Below, one piece after another: positions 1 through 8,833 of a stretch of 64,000 nt of DNA. The stretch is taken from the NCBI GenBank assembly GCA_958439425.1, contig CAUBVH010000004.1, positions 1 to 64,000 of the forward strand, written 5' to 3'. Position numbers and translations under genes: made by a program. Source of the DNA: an uncultured Collinsella sp. GTDB lineage: Bacteria; Actinomycetota; Coriobacteriia; Coriobacteriales; Coriobacteriaceae. Numbering within the stretch: the first letter of the stretch is position 1; every line of letters starts with the position of its first letter. A model generated the notes under the pieces. It made no database searches and was not told where the DNA came from. It saw only the letters and a program-made list of their open reading frames with translations.

Positions 1-1
1 C

Positions 2-832
2 GGCGGCACGGACTACTCTGCCGTCTACGACCCGGAGTACTATCTCGAGCACAACACTGACGTCAGGTCCTTCTATTCGAGGTCAGTCGGGTCGCTCGTC
101 CTCCTCGATGACACGGGCGTCATCGGCCACTTCGTCAGCTGCGGCATGGCCGAGGGTCGCCGCGGCAACGAGGCGTTCGACGTGCAGAGCTATAAAAATC
201 GATATACTGATTTGCAAATTGCATATGGAAATCGACTCGATTTGTATTATTTGCATTACCTTACTTTCGGATTTTATGAAGGCCGATCCGGCGCTCCCTT
301 TTCAAATGACGAGCTGATTATGGGGGTCTCTTTTGTAAATTATGATCAAATGGCAGGTTATTATCTGTCTAAGGTTGGCATGGGTGTTTACCCTTCTGAT
401 ATTCTTAAAGATAAGGGCGCCGGCACCATTATTGAATTCTGTAAAACCCTGATAGCCGAAGCATCGTTTGAGGGAGTTCGTCCTGAAGTGCTTTTTGCGC
501 AAGTTATGATTGAGACTGGGTGGCTTCGATTCGGAGGTAATGTTTCCGCGGGACAGTGCAATTTTGGAGGCTTGGGGTCAACTGATAGCGGCGTATCCGG
601 TGCTTCTTTTGATTCGGTGGGTATTGGTTTGCGGGCCCAGGCTCAGCATCTATAGGCGTATGCATCAACGGATCCGCTTCTTGGAGATTGCGTCGATCCA
701 AGATTTTCTATGGTTAAAAGGGGTTCAGCTCAATATTTAACACAGTTGAATGGGAAATGGGCTGTTCCTGGTGAAGGTTATGGTGAGCATATAGCCTTAA
801 TTGCGAGAGAGCTATCCTGTTATGTTGGCTAG
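2..832 (+). pseudogene. 3' end of secreted cell-wall glucosaminidase-type repeat protein, interrupted by in-frame TAG
   Basis: The frame is open from the left edge, so this is the C-terminal part of a larger protein. The visible part has Tyr-rich cell-surface repeats (YDPEYYLEHNTDV, HFVSCGMAEGRRG, YYLHYLTFGFYEGR), then a glucosaminidase-like domain with FAQVMIETGWLRFGGNV and CNFGGLGSTDSG. A TAG at 653-655 follows AQAQHL. The same frame continues with AYASTDPLLGDCVDPRFSMV and GYGEHIALIARELSC to a TAG at 830-832, which is the expected end of this domain. One base change (CAG or AAG to TAG) therefore seems to have truncated it. Family knowledge suggests peptidoglycan hydrolysis at the cell surface. 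Up to about base 190 the DNA is G+C-rich; after that it is A+T-rich, within one repeat unit. Alternatives are a sequencing error or amber readthrough. Confidence 0.75.
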
Positions 833-852
833 GTATTAATTGGAGTTTCGGA

Positions 853-2304
853 GTGTCGTCTCGCAATAAATTAGTAAAAAACATGGTGTGGAATACTACG
901 TATCAGGTTTTATCTTTATTAATTCCTTTACTTACCATTCCTTATGTGTCACGTGTACTTGGAACGGACGGTGTTGGAGTTTATTCATATACGTACTCGA
1001 TAGCAAACTATTTTGTATTGTTTGCTACGCTTGGAATGGCTCAATATGGAGTTCGAGAGATTGCTAAATGTGGTAATAACAGAGAGCGGAGATCCAAGGT
1101 ATTTTGCTCCGCTTGGGCCGCGCAAGTCTTAGTCTCTCTTCCGATTGTATGTGTATATATACTTTATATAATTGCTTTCAGTAATAGAGATTATATTGTC
1201 AGCTCATTTTTATGGCTATTTTGGGTGGTGTCAAGCTCCCTTGATATTTCTTGGCTGTATTTCGGGGTGGAGGAGTTCGCTGTCCCAACCGTCAGAAGTG
1301 TTATCACGAAATTAGTCGGTACCTTTATCATTTTTGTATTTTGTAGAACTTCTAATGATTTGTGGGCATACGTGTTGGGGATTTCGCTCCCCTTTTTCTT
1401 GAATGCCCTCATGCTGTTCCCATTTTTAAATCAATATGTTGATTTCATTAGGTGTCCCTGGGCAGAGATTAAGCGACATTTTGTTCCGAATCTCAGGTTG
1501 TTTGCACCTGTAATCGCTATATCGCTCTATTCGTCTTTTGATAAGATTCTTTTAGGTTTGGTTTCTGGTATGAATGAGGCTGGACTGTTTGAATACAGCG
1601 ACAAAGTGGCAAGAATGCCCTTGGCAGTTGTTACTGCATTGGGTACCGTGATGCTTCCTCATATGACTGAATCTATGAGTTGCTCAAGTAATGGGAAAGA
1701 GTCTGAATCTCTTCTCCAGAGCTCCTTTGAAATAATGCAGTTTATTTCTCTTGGACTTGCTTTTGGGATTGTTGCGGTTGCCAAGCCGATTGCTGATATC
1801 TATTTTGGGCCAGGCTTCGGAAAGTGTTCCATTGTTCTTCCTATCGTAGCAATTATGATTCCAATCATTGCTGCAAGCAATGTACTGGGTGTTCAATATA
1901 TGCTGCCTAAGAACATGGACAAACAATACACTAAGTCCGTTGTTTTCGGAGCAATTGCAAATATATTACTGTGTTGTTTGCTATTAAAACCGTATGGCTC
2001 CATTGGTGCTGGAATCGCCACTGTTCTCACGGAACTAACCGTCTTGTTTGTTCAGGGTTGTTACGTAAAAAAGCAGCTTAATTTATACCGTATGGTTGTA
2101 AGTGCGCTTCCCTATGTGATTATCGGTGTATTAATGCTCTTTTTGGTTGCAATTTTTTCTCCTGTATTCATCACGTATTTGGGTTATTCGTGGGTCTATT
2201 TACTCAGTCTGATACTCTTCGGCGCTTTCATTTATTTATGCTTTAGTGTTCTGTACTATAAAACAGTCCGATTTCTTGTTATAGGGGTTGTTCGTGAACA
2301 ATAA
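853..2304 (+). CDS. Wzx-type polysaccharide flippase
   Basis: This is a 483-residue polytopic membrane protein of the MATE/Wzx polysaccharide-exporter superfamily, which flips lipid-linked repeat units across the cytoplasmic membrane. The N-terminus has the typical form: a short basic start, then NTTYQVLSLLIPLLTIPYVS and VLGTDGVGVYSYTYSIANYF. About a dozen hydrophobic segments run to the end. The length is normal for the family. The GTG start at 853 has GGAG at 842-845. It is followed, with an 11-base overlap, by a DUF4422 gene, so the two are probably co-transcribed. Its presence implies Wzx/Wzy-type assembly of at least one glycan here. The substrate cannot be read from the sequence. Confidence 0.88.
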   Translation: MSSRNKLVKNMVWNTTYQVLSLLIPLLTIPYVSRVLGTDGVGVYSYTYSIANYFVLFATLGMAQYGVREIAKCGNNRERRSKVFCSAWAAQVLVSLPIVCVYILYIIAFSNRDYIVSSFLWLFWVVSSSLDISWLYFGVEEFAVPTVRSVITKLVGTFIIFVFCRTSNDLWAYVLGISLPFFLNALMLFPFLNQYVDFIRCPWAEIKRHFVPNLRLFAPVIAISLYSSFDKILLGLVSGMNEAGLFEYSDKVARMPLAVVTALGTVMLPHMTESMSCSSNGKESESLLQSSFEIMQFISLGLAFGIVAVAKPIADIYFGPGFGKCSIVLPIVAIMIPIIAASNVLGVQYMLPKNMDKQYTKSVVFGAIANILLCCLLLKPYGSIGAGIATVLTELTVLFVQGCYVKKQLNLYRMVVSALPYVIIGVLMLFLVAIFSPVFITYLGYSWVYLLSLILFGAFIYLCFSVLYYKTVRFLVIGVVREQ

Positions 2305-3088
2305 AATCTATGTCGTAACGCATAAACAGGCAGAGTTTCCCCGCGATCCGCTCTATTGCCCTATTCAGGTTGGTTTTGGAAATGAGCTTTTTTGGAACGA
2401 TGCTCCAATAATTAGGGATAACAGCGGTGACAACATCTCTGCTAAAAACAGTACATTCTGTGAATTAACTGCCGTATATTGGTTATGGAAGAATATAGCT
2501 TCTGATGGTTTTATCGGCATTGAACATTACCGTAGGTACTTATCGACTAATCGATTTTCGAATAGCTATAAGTATTTTTTAAAGGAAGATGACATTCTCT
2601 CTGCGCTAAGTTATTGTGATTTCGTTTTGCCCGAGCAGTATATTTGGAAAAATAGAACTGTATTTTCAAATTATGCACTTAGTGTCGGTCATGAGACTGA
2701 TTTAGGTGTTTTGCGAGACACCATATCTAATAAATCGAAGGAGTATGTTGAAACATATGATGCTGTTCTAAATTCAGGATCAGCTTATTATTGCAATATG
2801 TTGATTTGTTCTAAGCAACTATTTGACTCGTACTGCGAATGGTTATTTAAGATTCTCTTTGAATTCGAGAATATTGTTGATCTTAGTGACTATTCAAAGT
2901 CGCAAAAACGTATTTTTGGTTATGTCTCAGAGATTTTATTGAATGTCTGGCTAATTAAAAACCAGAATACCGTCAAAACGTTTCCTATGATCAATTCAGA
3001 GGAACCCAGCGCTTTAAAAGTATTGAGGCATATTAAGCAGGGGAAATATAATATGCCCTATACACCTGATTGGTTAAAAACTAAATAA
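2294..3088 (+). CDS. DUF4422 glycosyltransferase-like protein
   Basis: This is a 264-residue soluble protein of the DUF4422 family, common in capsule and O-antigen loci and thought to be glycosyltransferases. Hallmarks are YVVTHKQ at the start, DNISAKNSTFCELTAVYWLW and GIEHYRRYL near residue 80, then a mid-protein region that includes CNMLICSKQLFDSYC. I chose GTG at 2294 because AGGGG lies seven bases upstream; an in-frame TTG at 2288 is less well placed. It overlaps the end of wzx and converges on minus-strand transferases only 20 bases further on. The N-terminal half of the protein at 15319 is a paralogue sharing the same motifs. Donor and acceptor are unknown. Confidence 0.8.
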   Translation: MNNKIYVVTHKQAEFPRDPLYCPIQVGFGNELFWNDAPIIRDNSGDNISAKNSTFCELTAVYWLWKNIASDGFIGIEHYRRYLSTNRFSNSYKYFLKEDDILSALSYCDFVLPEQYIWKNRTVFSNYALSVGHETDLGVLRDTISNKSKEYVETYDAVLNSGSAYYCNMLICSKQLFDSYCEWLFKILFEFENIVDLSDYSKSQKRIFGYVSEILLNVWLIKNQNTVKTFPMINSEEPSALKVLRHIKQGKYNMPYTPDWLKTK

Positions 3089-3107
3089 CAGCTCTATTTT
3101 TGAATCG

Positions 3108-4094
3108 TTATGAATCTATTTCAGAGCCTGTTACTGATATTAAGATAAAGGTCCCTATGAGCCCAAGATTACCACGCAGGTTGTGTCTCCATACTCTTGC
3201 CTTATTCAAATTAATTGGTACTTGAATGGTGCTGCAGCTTTTTAATTGAATGTAGCTATTGAGATGAGTTATTTGTTTTTTACTTAACATGGAGCCATAA
3301 ACTTCTTTGAAAGACTCAGCCTGCTCAATAGTTTTAATCGTATCGGCTTTTAGCTTTTCTATCTGATGTATAGAATTCCATAAAGATTTTTCTTGTGCAC
3401 CAAGAGTATTGTTTTCGTGTTGACGATAACAAATTGTTTGATTGTCTATGAAGCCGATACGTCCAAATGCCGATGCGATTAACGAGCACCACCAATCATG
3501 CATGCAAATGTAGCGATCATCATTCGTTAATTTGATCAGGTCTCTTAGACTGTCATTAATTAGCATAGTGCATCCAGTAACATTTGCCGTTGCAATATGA
3601 AATTCGAAGGTTGAGGTGTTTGGATTAATACCTGAATACTTATAGAAAGAATCGGCAATGCGATTTAATTTACTGTCAACCACTCTTAAATCAGTATGAA
3701 TGAGGATCGGGGTGTCAGGGGACATCGCCTCTTCTTGTATCATAGCGCTGAGGCATGTGGTTATTTTATCTGAATCCCACACGTCATCTTGATCGGAACA
3801 CATGACGTATTTGCTGGTAGTTATCTTTAATAGCGATAAGAAATGTGTGCCCGCATTACCGAAGGCTGAATCTTTTAATACAACCTTGATTCTATTATCT
3901 TTAGCAGCGTAGCGATTGATGATCTCTACGCTGTCATCATTTGAATTATCGTCCGAAATGAGTAGTTGCCAGTTTTTATAATCCTGGTTGATAATCGATT
4001 CTATTTGTTCTTTCAAATAGAGAGATCCGTTATAAACGGCCATTACGATTTGAACTTGGGGGGGATTTTGTATTTGCAACTTAAATTTTTCCAA
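3108..4094 (-). CDS. GT2 glycosyltransferase, rhamnosyltransferase-like
   Basis: This is a 328-residue family 2 glycosyltransferase (GT-A fold) that would add one sugar to a glycan repeat unit on the cytoplasmic face. The nucleotide-binding start is QIVMAVYNGSLYLKEQIESI, with ISDDNSNDDS next and the metal-binding SDQDDVWDSDK near residue 100. HDWWCSLIASAFG and the CYRQHENN motif are the usual C-terminal catalytic features. The DQDDxW pattern is common in transferases annotated as rhamnosyltransferases, which would suit the nearby rml genes, but the donor is not proved. The start is TTG at 4094, inside the end of the preceding gene (14-base overlap), suggesting translational coupling. It is the last of three minus-strand genes. 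Confidence 0.82.
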   Translation of the reverse strand: MEKFKLQIQNPPQVQIVMAVYNGSLYLKEQIESIINQDYKNWQLLISDDNSNDDSVEIINRYAAKDNRIKVVLKDSAFGNAGTHFLSLLKITTSKYVMCSDQDDVWDSDKITTCLSAMIQEEAMSPDTPILIHTDLRVVDSKLNRIADSFYKYSGINPNTSTFEFHIATANVTGCTMLINDSLRDLIKLTNDDRYICMHDWWCSLIASAFGRIGFIDNQTICYRQHENNTLGAQEKSLWNSIHQIEKLKADTIKTIEQAESFKEVYGSMLSKKQITHLNSYIQLKSCSTIQVPINLNKARVWRHNLRGNLGLIGTFILISVTGSEIDS

Positions 4095-5007
4095 TCAAAA
4101 ATAGGAACCTGAGGCAAAATTCACTTATATAAGTTGGTCTTAGTCGATGTGGGAACAGCGCTTTTTTGAGCTGGCTTGGTATGCCTTTTGCTTCAGTGAA
4201 CAGATTTAGTGCTTCCAATTCATCGTTATTTAATTTATCGTTAAAACAATTCTTAAAATGTGAAAGTTTTTCTGCTTCAATTTGTGCCTTTGTGCCAAAC
4301 AACTCCTCTTTAATAAAATACTTGAATAAATCAATCATGTGGTTATCAGAAGCGGTTACGGCTGCGTCATGCCTGATATGCTTTGCTGTAGGTCTTTTAT
4401 CGTAAACCAGCTGGCCTAGTGCGCAGGCACAGCGTATTATCCATCTGTCGTGCATTTCGTCGCCTGGATTAACATTTTTAATAAACTGGTTAAATGCTTC
4501 ACGGTTAAATGCGATAGTGAAACCAAGTCCTAGTGTGTAAAACAAGCTGTGATAAAAATCGCAGTTCTTAGTTTGGTCGGAAGAATAGCGGATGTGATTT
4601 AAATTGGAGTCGCAATACTCAAAAGAAGAGAAGTACACCTTAGGAATATCATTGTGCTGATCATTTAATAACTTGATGGCATACTCTATTTTTTGTTTCT
4701 CCCAGTAATCGTCCTGATCAGCATAGAAATAATAGCCATAAGTAGACGGAATCCTCCGCAAAATCTCATAGAAGCTGCCGGGGACTCCAAGATTTTGATT
4801 GTCGCTATCTAGTAATGTAAAGTTATCTTTGTCTTTAATAAAAGACTTAATCATTTCAACGGTGCTATCCGTGGAGCCGTCATCTCTGATGAATACATCT
4901 ATATTGTTGTAGGACTGATTGTTAATCGAGACTAGAGTCTCATTGATAAACTTAGCCCCGTTATAGGTTGGCAAAATGACGCACGCCTTGTTCTTATCGG
5001 GATTCAT
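4081..5007 (-). CDS. GT2 glycosyltransferase
   Basis: This is a 308-residue family 2 glycosyltransferase. The motifs are CVILPTYNGAKFINETLVSI, FIRDDGSTDSTVEMI and the metal-binding FYADQDDYWEKQK, followed by a weakly hydrophobic C-terminus. It belongs to the same DQDDxW group as its downstream neighbour, and the two may be a duplicated pair adding adjacent sugars. The ATG start has a strong AGGAGG five bases upstream, and the gene overlaps the end of the upstream GT8 gene by 14 bases. The three genes therefore form a tight minus-strand unit set against the general plus direction of the locus. Acceptor and donor are unknown. Confidence 0.84.
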   Translation of the reverse strand: MNPDKNKACVILPTYNGAKFINETLVSINNQSYNNIDVFIRDDGSTDSTVEMIKSFIKDKDNFTLLDSDNQNLGVPGSFYEILRRIPSTYGYYFYADQDDYWEKQKIEYAIKLLNDQHNDIPKVYFSSFEYCDSNLNHIRYSSDQTKNCDFYHSLFYTLGLGFTIAFNREAFNQFIKNVNPGDEMHDRWIIRCACALGQLVYDKRPTAKHIRHDAAVTASDNHMIDLFKYFIKEELFGTKAQIEAEKLSHFKNCFNDKLNNDELEALNLFTEAKGIPSQLKKALFPHRLRPTYISEFCLRFLFLIGKI

Positions 5008-5980
5008 CTTGCCTCCTTTTCTTTGCTCGAACTTTCATGAATAAAGGAATAAGCGAGGTGATGGCTTTGTATCTCGCGGAAGGAAAGGGCGAAGTAATTG
5101 TATTGAACAAACCCCATGCCTTGTAGTACTGCTCCCAGCCATATTCGATTGGAGCTTCAGACCAAGGGGTTTGTCTAAGATAATAGAAATAGTCTGAAGA
5201 GAACCTATGGGTGTTTCCAGCTCGCCAAGGTCGATCTTCTCCGAGAAAATGAACTATAGCCGGATTTGCTCTTGCATGTTCGAATGCTATTTTGCTGCAG
5301 AAGTTTGGCATAAGTTTATTTAAATATTCAAATGGATAGTAATCGAATAAATTTGAATAATTATAAGAAATTGACATTACTTTGATGTCGTCCTTGAGAT
5401 AGACGTTTAAGGCATCCTGATCGTTTGCGAACAACTTCTCTTTATTCTGTTTGCAGAAATTTAGTATTCCTTTCTCCATGTCGTTATCCCTCCATTTTTT
5501 CAAATTAAAGAGAACGACACCGGCATTGCAATATGGATAGGAGCCAATGCCGAGGCTTGTTCTTCTATTTCTGTCTGCTGTGGGTTCCGGTGCCATGGCA
5601 ATAGTCTTTCCATCTAGGTCAGCTTGCCAGAGTCCCCTTAAAGATGACCTGCAAATTGTGTCAGCGTCTAAGTAAATGACCCTTTCAATTTTATTCGGAA
5701 GATAATTGTCTAGCAGGAGTCGTGCAAGGACAATCTCATTCCATCCCGTTGTGTCGAATTCAAATGCAATCCTGTCTTTAAAATCGCTGATGTCAATGAT
5801 GATTACATCGCATAGCTCATCAGAGAAAAAGTCTGTTAAGTTGTTAACATTTGCTTTACTTAAACCCATCGATAATATATAGAAATTCAAATGGATATTA
5901 GGGTTGTTTTGTTTTACTGATTGAATATTCGCGGCCAATTGAGGAACAAAATTGTTATCAATCGTATAAACGAGATTCAT
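4994..5980 (-). CDS. GT8 glycosyltransferase (LgtC-like)
   Basis: This is a 328-residue family 8 retaining glycosyltransferase, the family that uses UDP-glucose or UDP-galactose. The start NLVYTIDNNFVPQLAANIQS, the DxD motif in RVIYLDADTICRSSL near residue 100, YPYCNAGVVLFNL and VHFLGEDRPW (the family HxxGxxKPW motif, with R for K) are all present. ATG at 5980 was chosen because GGAG lies eight bases upstream; an in-frame TTG at 5983 is also possible. It leads the minus-strand trio and is divergent from the transferase at 6054, so the roughly 70-base A+T-rich gap between them must hold promoters for both directions. Confidence 0.86.
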   Translation of the reverse strand: MNLVYTIDNNFVPQLAANIQSVKQNNPNIHLNFYILSMGLSKANVNNLTDFFSDELCDVIIIDISDFKDRIAFEFDTTGWNEIVLARLLLDNYLPNKIERVIYLDADTICRSSLRGLWQADLDGKTIAMAPEPTADRNRRTSLGIGSYPYCNAGVVLFNLKKWRDNDMEKGILNFCKQNKEKLFANDQDALNVYLKDDIKVMSISYNYSNLFDYYPFEYLNKLMPNFCSKIAFEHARANPAIVHFLGEDRPWRAGNTHRFSSDYFYYLRQTPWSEAPIEYGWEQYYKAWGLFNTITSPFPSARYKAITSLIPLFMKVRAKKRRQDESR

Positions 5981-6053
5981 CAAGTTATCTCCAATAACAC
6001 TTGTATAGTTGTTCTAGAATATTTTACAGTTGTTAGACTTTCAGGGAGCGGAA

Positions 6054-6848
6054 TTGTATAGCAAATACAATCATACCTTTGTTGTTTGCGCGTATGGAAA
6101 ATCGCCTTATTTGATTGACTGCGTTGAATCACTTTTAAATCAATCCATACAATCTAATGTCATTATCTCGACAAGCACTCCTAACGATCTAATCGCTTCG
6201 GTTGCTGATCGTTACGGTTTGCCTTTATTTATCAATGAAGGTGCTGCGGGTATAGCTCATGACTGGAATTGCGCTGTCAATCATTGTTCAACTGAGCTAA
6301 TTACTATTGCGCATCAAGACGATGTCTACTCTTGCTCATATGTCGAAAGTATGCTCGAGCGAGTGAATCAGAGCCGCAAACCTTTGATTTTCTTTACGGA
6401 TTATGAGGAGCTTCGCGATGGCTCGGTTTGCTCGTCGAGTTTGCTTCTAAACATAAAAAGGATTTTATTGTTTCCCCTGAAAAGTAAACAATTATCTTCG
6501 AAAAAGTTTGTAAAACGCCTTTCTCTTTCTTTTGGGTCATCAATCTGTTGTCCATCGGTGACCTTAGTTCTGCCCAATTTAAAAACTCCGATTTTTAAGG
6601 AAGGCTTTAAATCGAATTTGGATTGGGAAGCATGGGAGCATATTTCTCAACTGGATGGAGACTTCTGCTATTGTTCAGAAAAACTCACAAGGCATAGAAT
6701 TCATTCTGAATCTGAAACGTCTGCACTTATTAAAGATAATACGCGCACTACGGAAGATTACTTGATGCTTCGAAAGTTTTGGCCAGATAAGATCGCGCGT
6801 TTAATCAATGTTTTATACTCGAAAGGCCAAAATAGTAATACTTTATAA
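6054..6848 (+). CDS. GT2-like glycosyltransferase
   Basis: This is a 264-residue GT2-like protein. The N-terminus HTFVVCAYGKSPYLIDCVES has the family nucleotide-binding pattern, and ITIAHQDDVYSCSYVESM carries the acidic metal-binding DD. LDWEAWEHISQLDG and RHRIHSES resemble the catalytic end of cps transferases. The start is probably TTG at 6054, with GGGAG at 6044-6048; the in-frame TTG at 6030 has no ribosome site. The gene is A+T-rich and ends 24 bases before rmlA, where base composition jumps sharply. It may be the last gene of the older A+T-rich module before the inserted rml cassette. Confidence 0.72.
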   Translation: MYSKYNHTFVVCAYGKSPYLIDCVESLLNQSIQSNVIISTSTPNDLIASVADRYGLPLFINEGAAGIAHDWNCAVNHCSTELITIAHQDDVYSCSYVESMLERVNQSRKPLIFFTDYEELRDGSVCSSSLLLNIKRILLFPLKSKQLSSKKFVKRLSLSFGSSICCPSVTLVLPNLKTPIFKEGFKSNLDWEAWEHISQLDGDFCYCSEKLTRHRIHSESETSALIKDNTRTTEDYLMLRKFWPDKIARLINVLYSKGQNSNTL

Positions 6849-6872
6849 AATTGTTCCAGCGGAGGTATTTAT

Positions 6873-7772
6873 ATGAAAGGCATCATCCTCGCCGGCGGGT
6901 CTGGCACGCGCCTGTACCCGCTCACGCTCGTGACCTCAAAGCAGCTGCTGCCGGTCTACGACAAGCCCATGATCTACTACCCGCTGTCCACCCTCATGCT
7001 GGCGGGCATCCGGGACATCCTGGTCATCTCCACGCCGACGGACCTCCCCAACTTCGAGCGCCTGCTCGGGGACGGCTCGCGCTACGGCGTGAACCTGTCC
7101 TACGCCGAGCAGTCGAGCCCCGACGGCCTGGCCCAGGCCTTCACCATCGGCGAGGACTTCATCGCCGGCGAGCCGTGCGCCCTGGTGCTCGGCGATAACA
7201 TCTTCTACGGAAACGGCCTCAGCCGCCACCTGACGCGCGCCGTCCAGAACGCCGAGTCGGGCCGCGCCACGGTCTTCGGCTACCACGTGGACGACCCCGA
7301 GCGCTTCGGCGTCGTGGAGTTCGACGGCGAGGGGAGGGCCGTCTCCATCGAGGAGAAGCCCGCGGAGCCCAAGAGCTCCTACGCCGTCACCGGACTGTAC
7401 TTCTACCCGGGCGACGTGGCCGCCAAGGCCCATGAGGTCAGGCCCTCGGCCCGCGGCGAGCTGGAGATCACCGACCTCAACCGGATGTACCTGGAGGAGG
7501 GGACGCTGTCCGTGGTCACCCTCGGCCGCGGCTACGCGTGGCTGGACACCGGCACCATGGAGAGCCTGCACGAGGCCGCCGAGTTCGTCCGCGCCGTGGA
7601 GCACTCCCAGGACCTGCCCGTGTCCGTGCCCGAGGAGATCGCCTGGGAGAACGGCTGGATCACGACCGCCGGGCTGGAGGAGGCCGCGGAGGCCTACGGC
7701 AAGTCGGTCTACGGGCGGCACCTCAAGAAGGTCGCCGCCGGCGAGATCGTCAACAGCCCGCGCGAGTACTAA
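6873..7772 (+). CDS. rmlA: Glucose-1-phosphate thymidylyltransferase
   Basis: This enzyme makes dTDP-glucose from dTTP and glucose-1-phosphate, the first step of dTDP-L-rhamnose synthesis. It has 299 residues, normal for the short RmlA family. The motifs are LAGGSGTRLYPLT, SKQLLPVYDKPM, VLGDNIFYG, SIEEKPAEPKS and AWLDTGTMESL. GGAGG sits just before the ATG. Base composition is far richer in G+C than the genes on either side, and this continues through rmlB and rmlCD, so the three look like a cassette acquired together from a G+C-rich relative. Confidence 0.96.
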   Translation: MKGIILAGGSGTRLYPLTLVTSKQLLPVYDKPMIYYPLSTLMLAGIRDILVISTPTDLPNFERLLGDGSRYGVNLSYAEQSSPDGLAQAFTIGEDFIAGEPCALVLGDNIFYGNGLSRHLTRAVQNAESGRATVFGYHVDDPERFGVVEFDGEGRAVSIEEKPAEPKSSYAVTGLYFYPGDVAAKAHEVRPSARGELEITDLNRMYLEEGTLSVVTLGRGYAWLDTGTMESLHEAAEFVRAVEHSQDLPVSVPEEIAWENGWITTAGLEEAAEAYGKSVYGRHLKKVAAGEIVNSPREY

Positions 7773-7796
7773 TCCGATTAAATGGGAGATAGAAAC

Positions 7797-8819
7797 ATGT
7801 CTGAAGAGCTCTTCGAGCCCAGGAACATCATCGTCACGGGCGGCTGCGGCTTCATCGGCAGCAACTTCGTGCACTACGTCGTAGACAACCACCCGGGCGT
7901 ACATGTCACCGTCCTGGACAAGCTGACCTACGCCGGCAACCCCGAGAACATCGCCGGGCTGCCCTCCGACCGCGTGGAGCTCGTCGTGGGCGACATCTGC
8001 GACGCCGGGCTGCTCGATAGGATCGTCCCGGGCCACGACGCCATCGTGCACTACGCGGCCGAGTCCCACAACGACAATTCCATCGCCGATCCGGAGCCGT
8101 TCCTGCGCACCAACGTGGAGGGCACCTTCCGCCTGCTGGAGGCCGTCCGCAAATACGGCATCCGCTACCACCACGTCTCCACCGACGAGGTCTACGGCGA
8201 CCTGGCGCTCGACGACCCAGCCAAGTTCACCGAGGAGACGCCGTACCACCCGTCCTCGCCGTACTCGAGCACCAAGGCCAGCTCCGACATGCTCGTGCGC
8301 GCCTGGACCCGCACCTACGGCCTGCGCACCACGATCTCCAACTGCTCCAACAACTACGGCCCCTACCAGCACGTGGAGAAGTTCATCCCCAGGCAGATCA
8401 CCAACATCGTCGACGGCGTGCGCCCCAAGCTCTACGGCCGCGGCGAGAACGTCCGCGACTGGATCCACACCGAGGACCACTCCTCGGCCGTCTGGGACAT
8501 CCTCACCAAGGGCCGCACGGGGGAGACCTACCTCATCGGCGCCGACGGCGAGAGGAACAACATCACGGTCCTGCGCATGATCCTCGAGGCGATGGGGAAG
8601 GACCCCGAGGACTTCGACTGGGTCGCCGACCGCCCCGGCCACGACCGCCGCTACGCCATCGACAGCACGAAGCTGCAGCGCGAGCTGGGCTGGAGGCCGG
8701 CCCACACCGACTTCGCCGAGGGCCTGAAGGTCACCATCGACTGGTACGTCGAGAACGAGTCCTGGTGGCGCCCGGCCAAGGAGGCCACCGAGGCCAGGTA
8801 CCGCGCACAGGGCCAATAG
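7797..8819 (+). CDS. rmlB: dTDP-glucose 4,6-dehydratase
   Basis: This is an extended short-chain dehydrogenase of 340 residues that converts dTDP-glucose to dTDP-4-keto-6-deoxyglucose with bound NAD. Present are the Rossmann motif VTGGCGFIGSNFVHY, the HYAAESHNDNS and STDEVYG segments and the catalytic YxxxK in SPYSSTKASSD. I chose ATG at 7797 because GGGAGAT lies just upstream; the in-frame ATG at 7782 overlaps that ribosome site. It lies 24 bases after rmlA and 14 before rmlCD. The active-site segments that I could compare by eye look intact. Confidence 0.96.
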   Translation: MSEELFEPRNIIVTGGCGFIGSNFVHYVVDNHPGVHVTVLDKLTYAGNPENIAGLPSDRVELVVGDICDAGLLDRIVPGHDAIVHYAAESHNDNSIADPEPFLRTNVEGTFRLLEAVRKYGIRYHHVSTDEVYGDLALDDPAKFTEETPYHPSSPYSSTKASSDMLVRAWTRTYGLRTTISNCSNNYGPYQHVEKFIPRQITNIVDGVRPKLYGRGENVRDWIHTEDHSSAVWDILTKGRTGETYLIGADGERNNITVLRMILEAMGKDPEDFDWVADRPGHDRRYAIDSTKLQRELGWRPAHTDFAEGLKVTIDWYVENESWWRPAKEATEARYRAQGQ

Positions 8820-8833
8820 GAGGGGATAGATCT

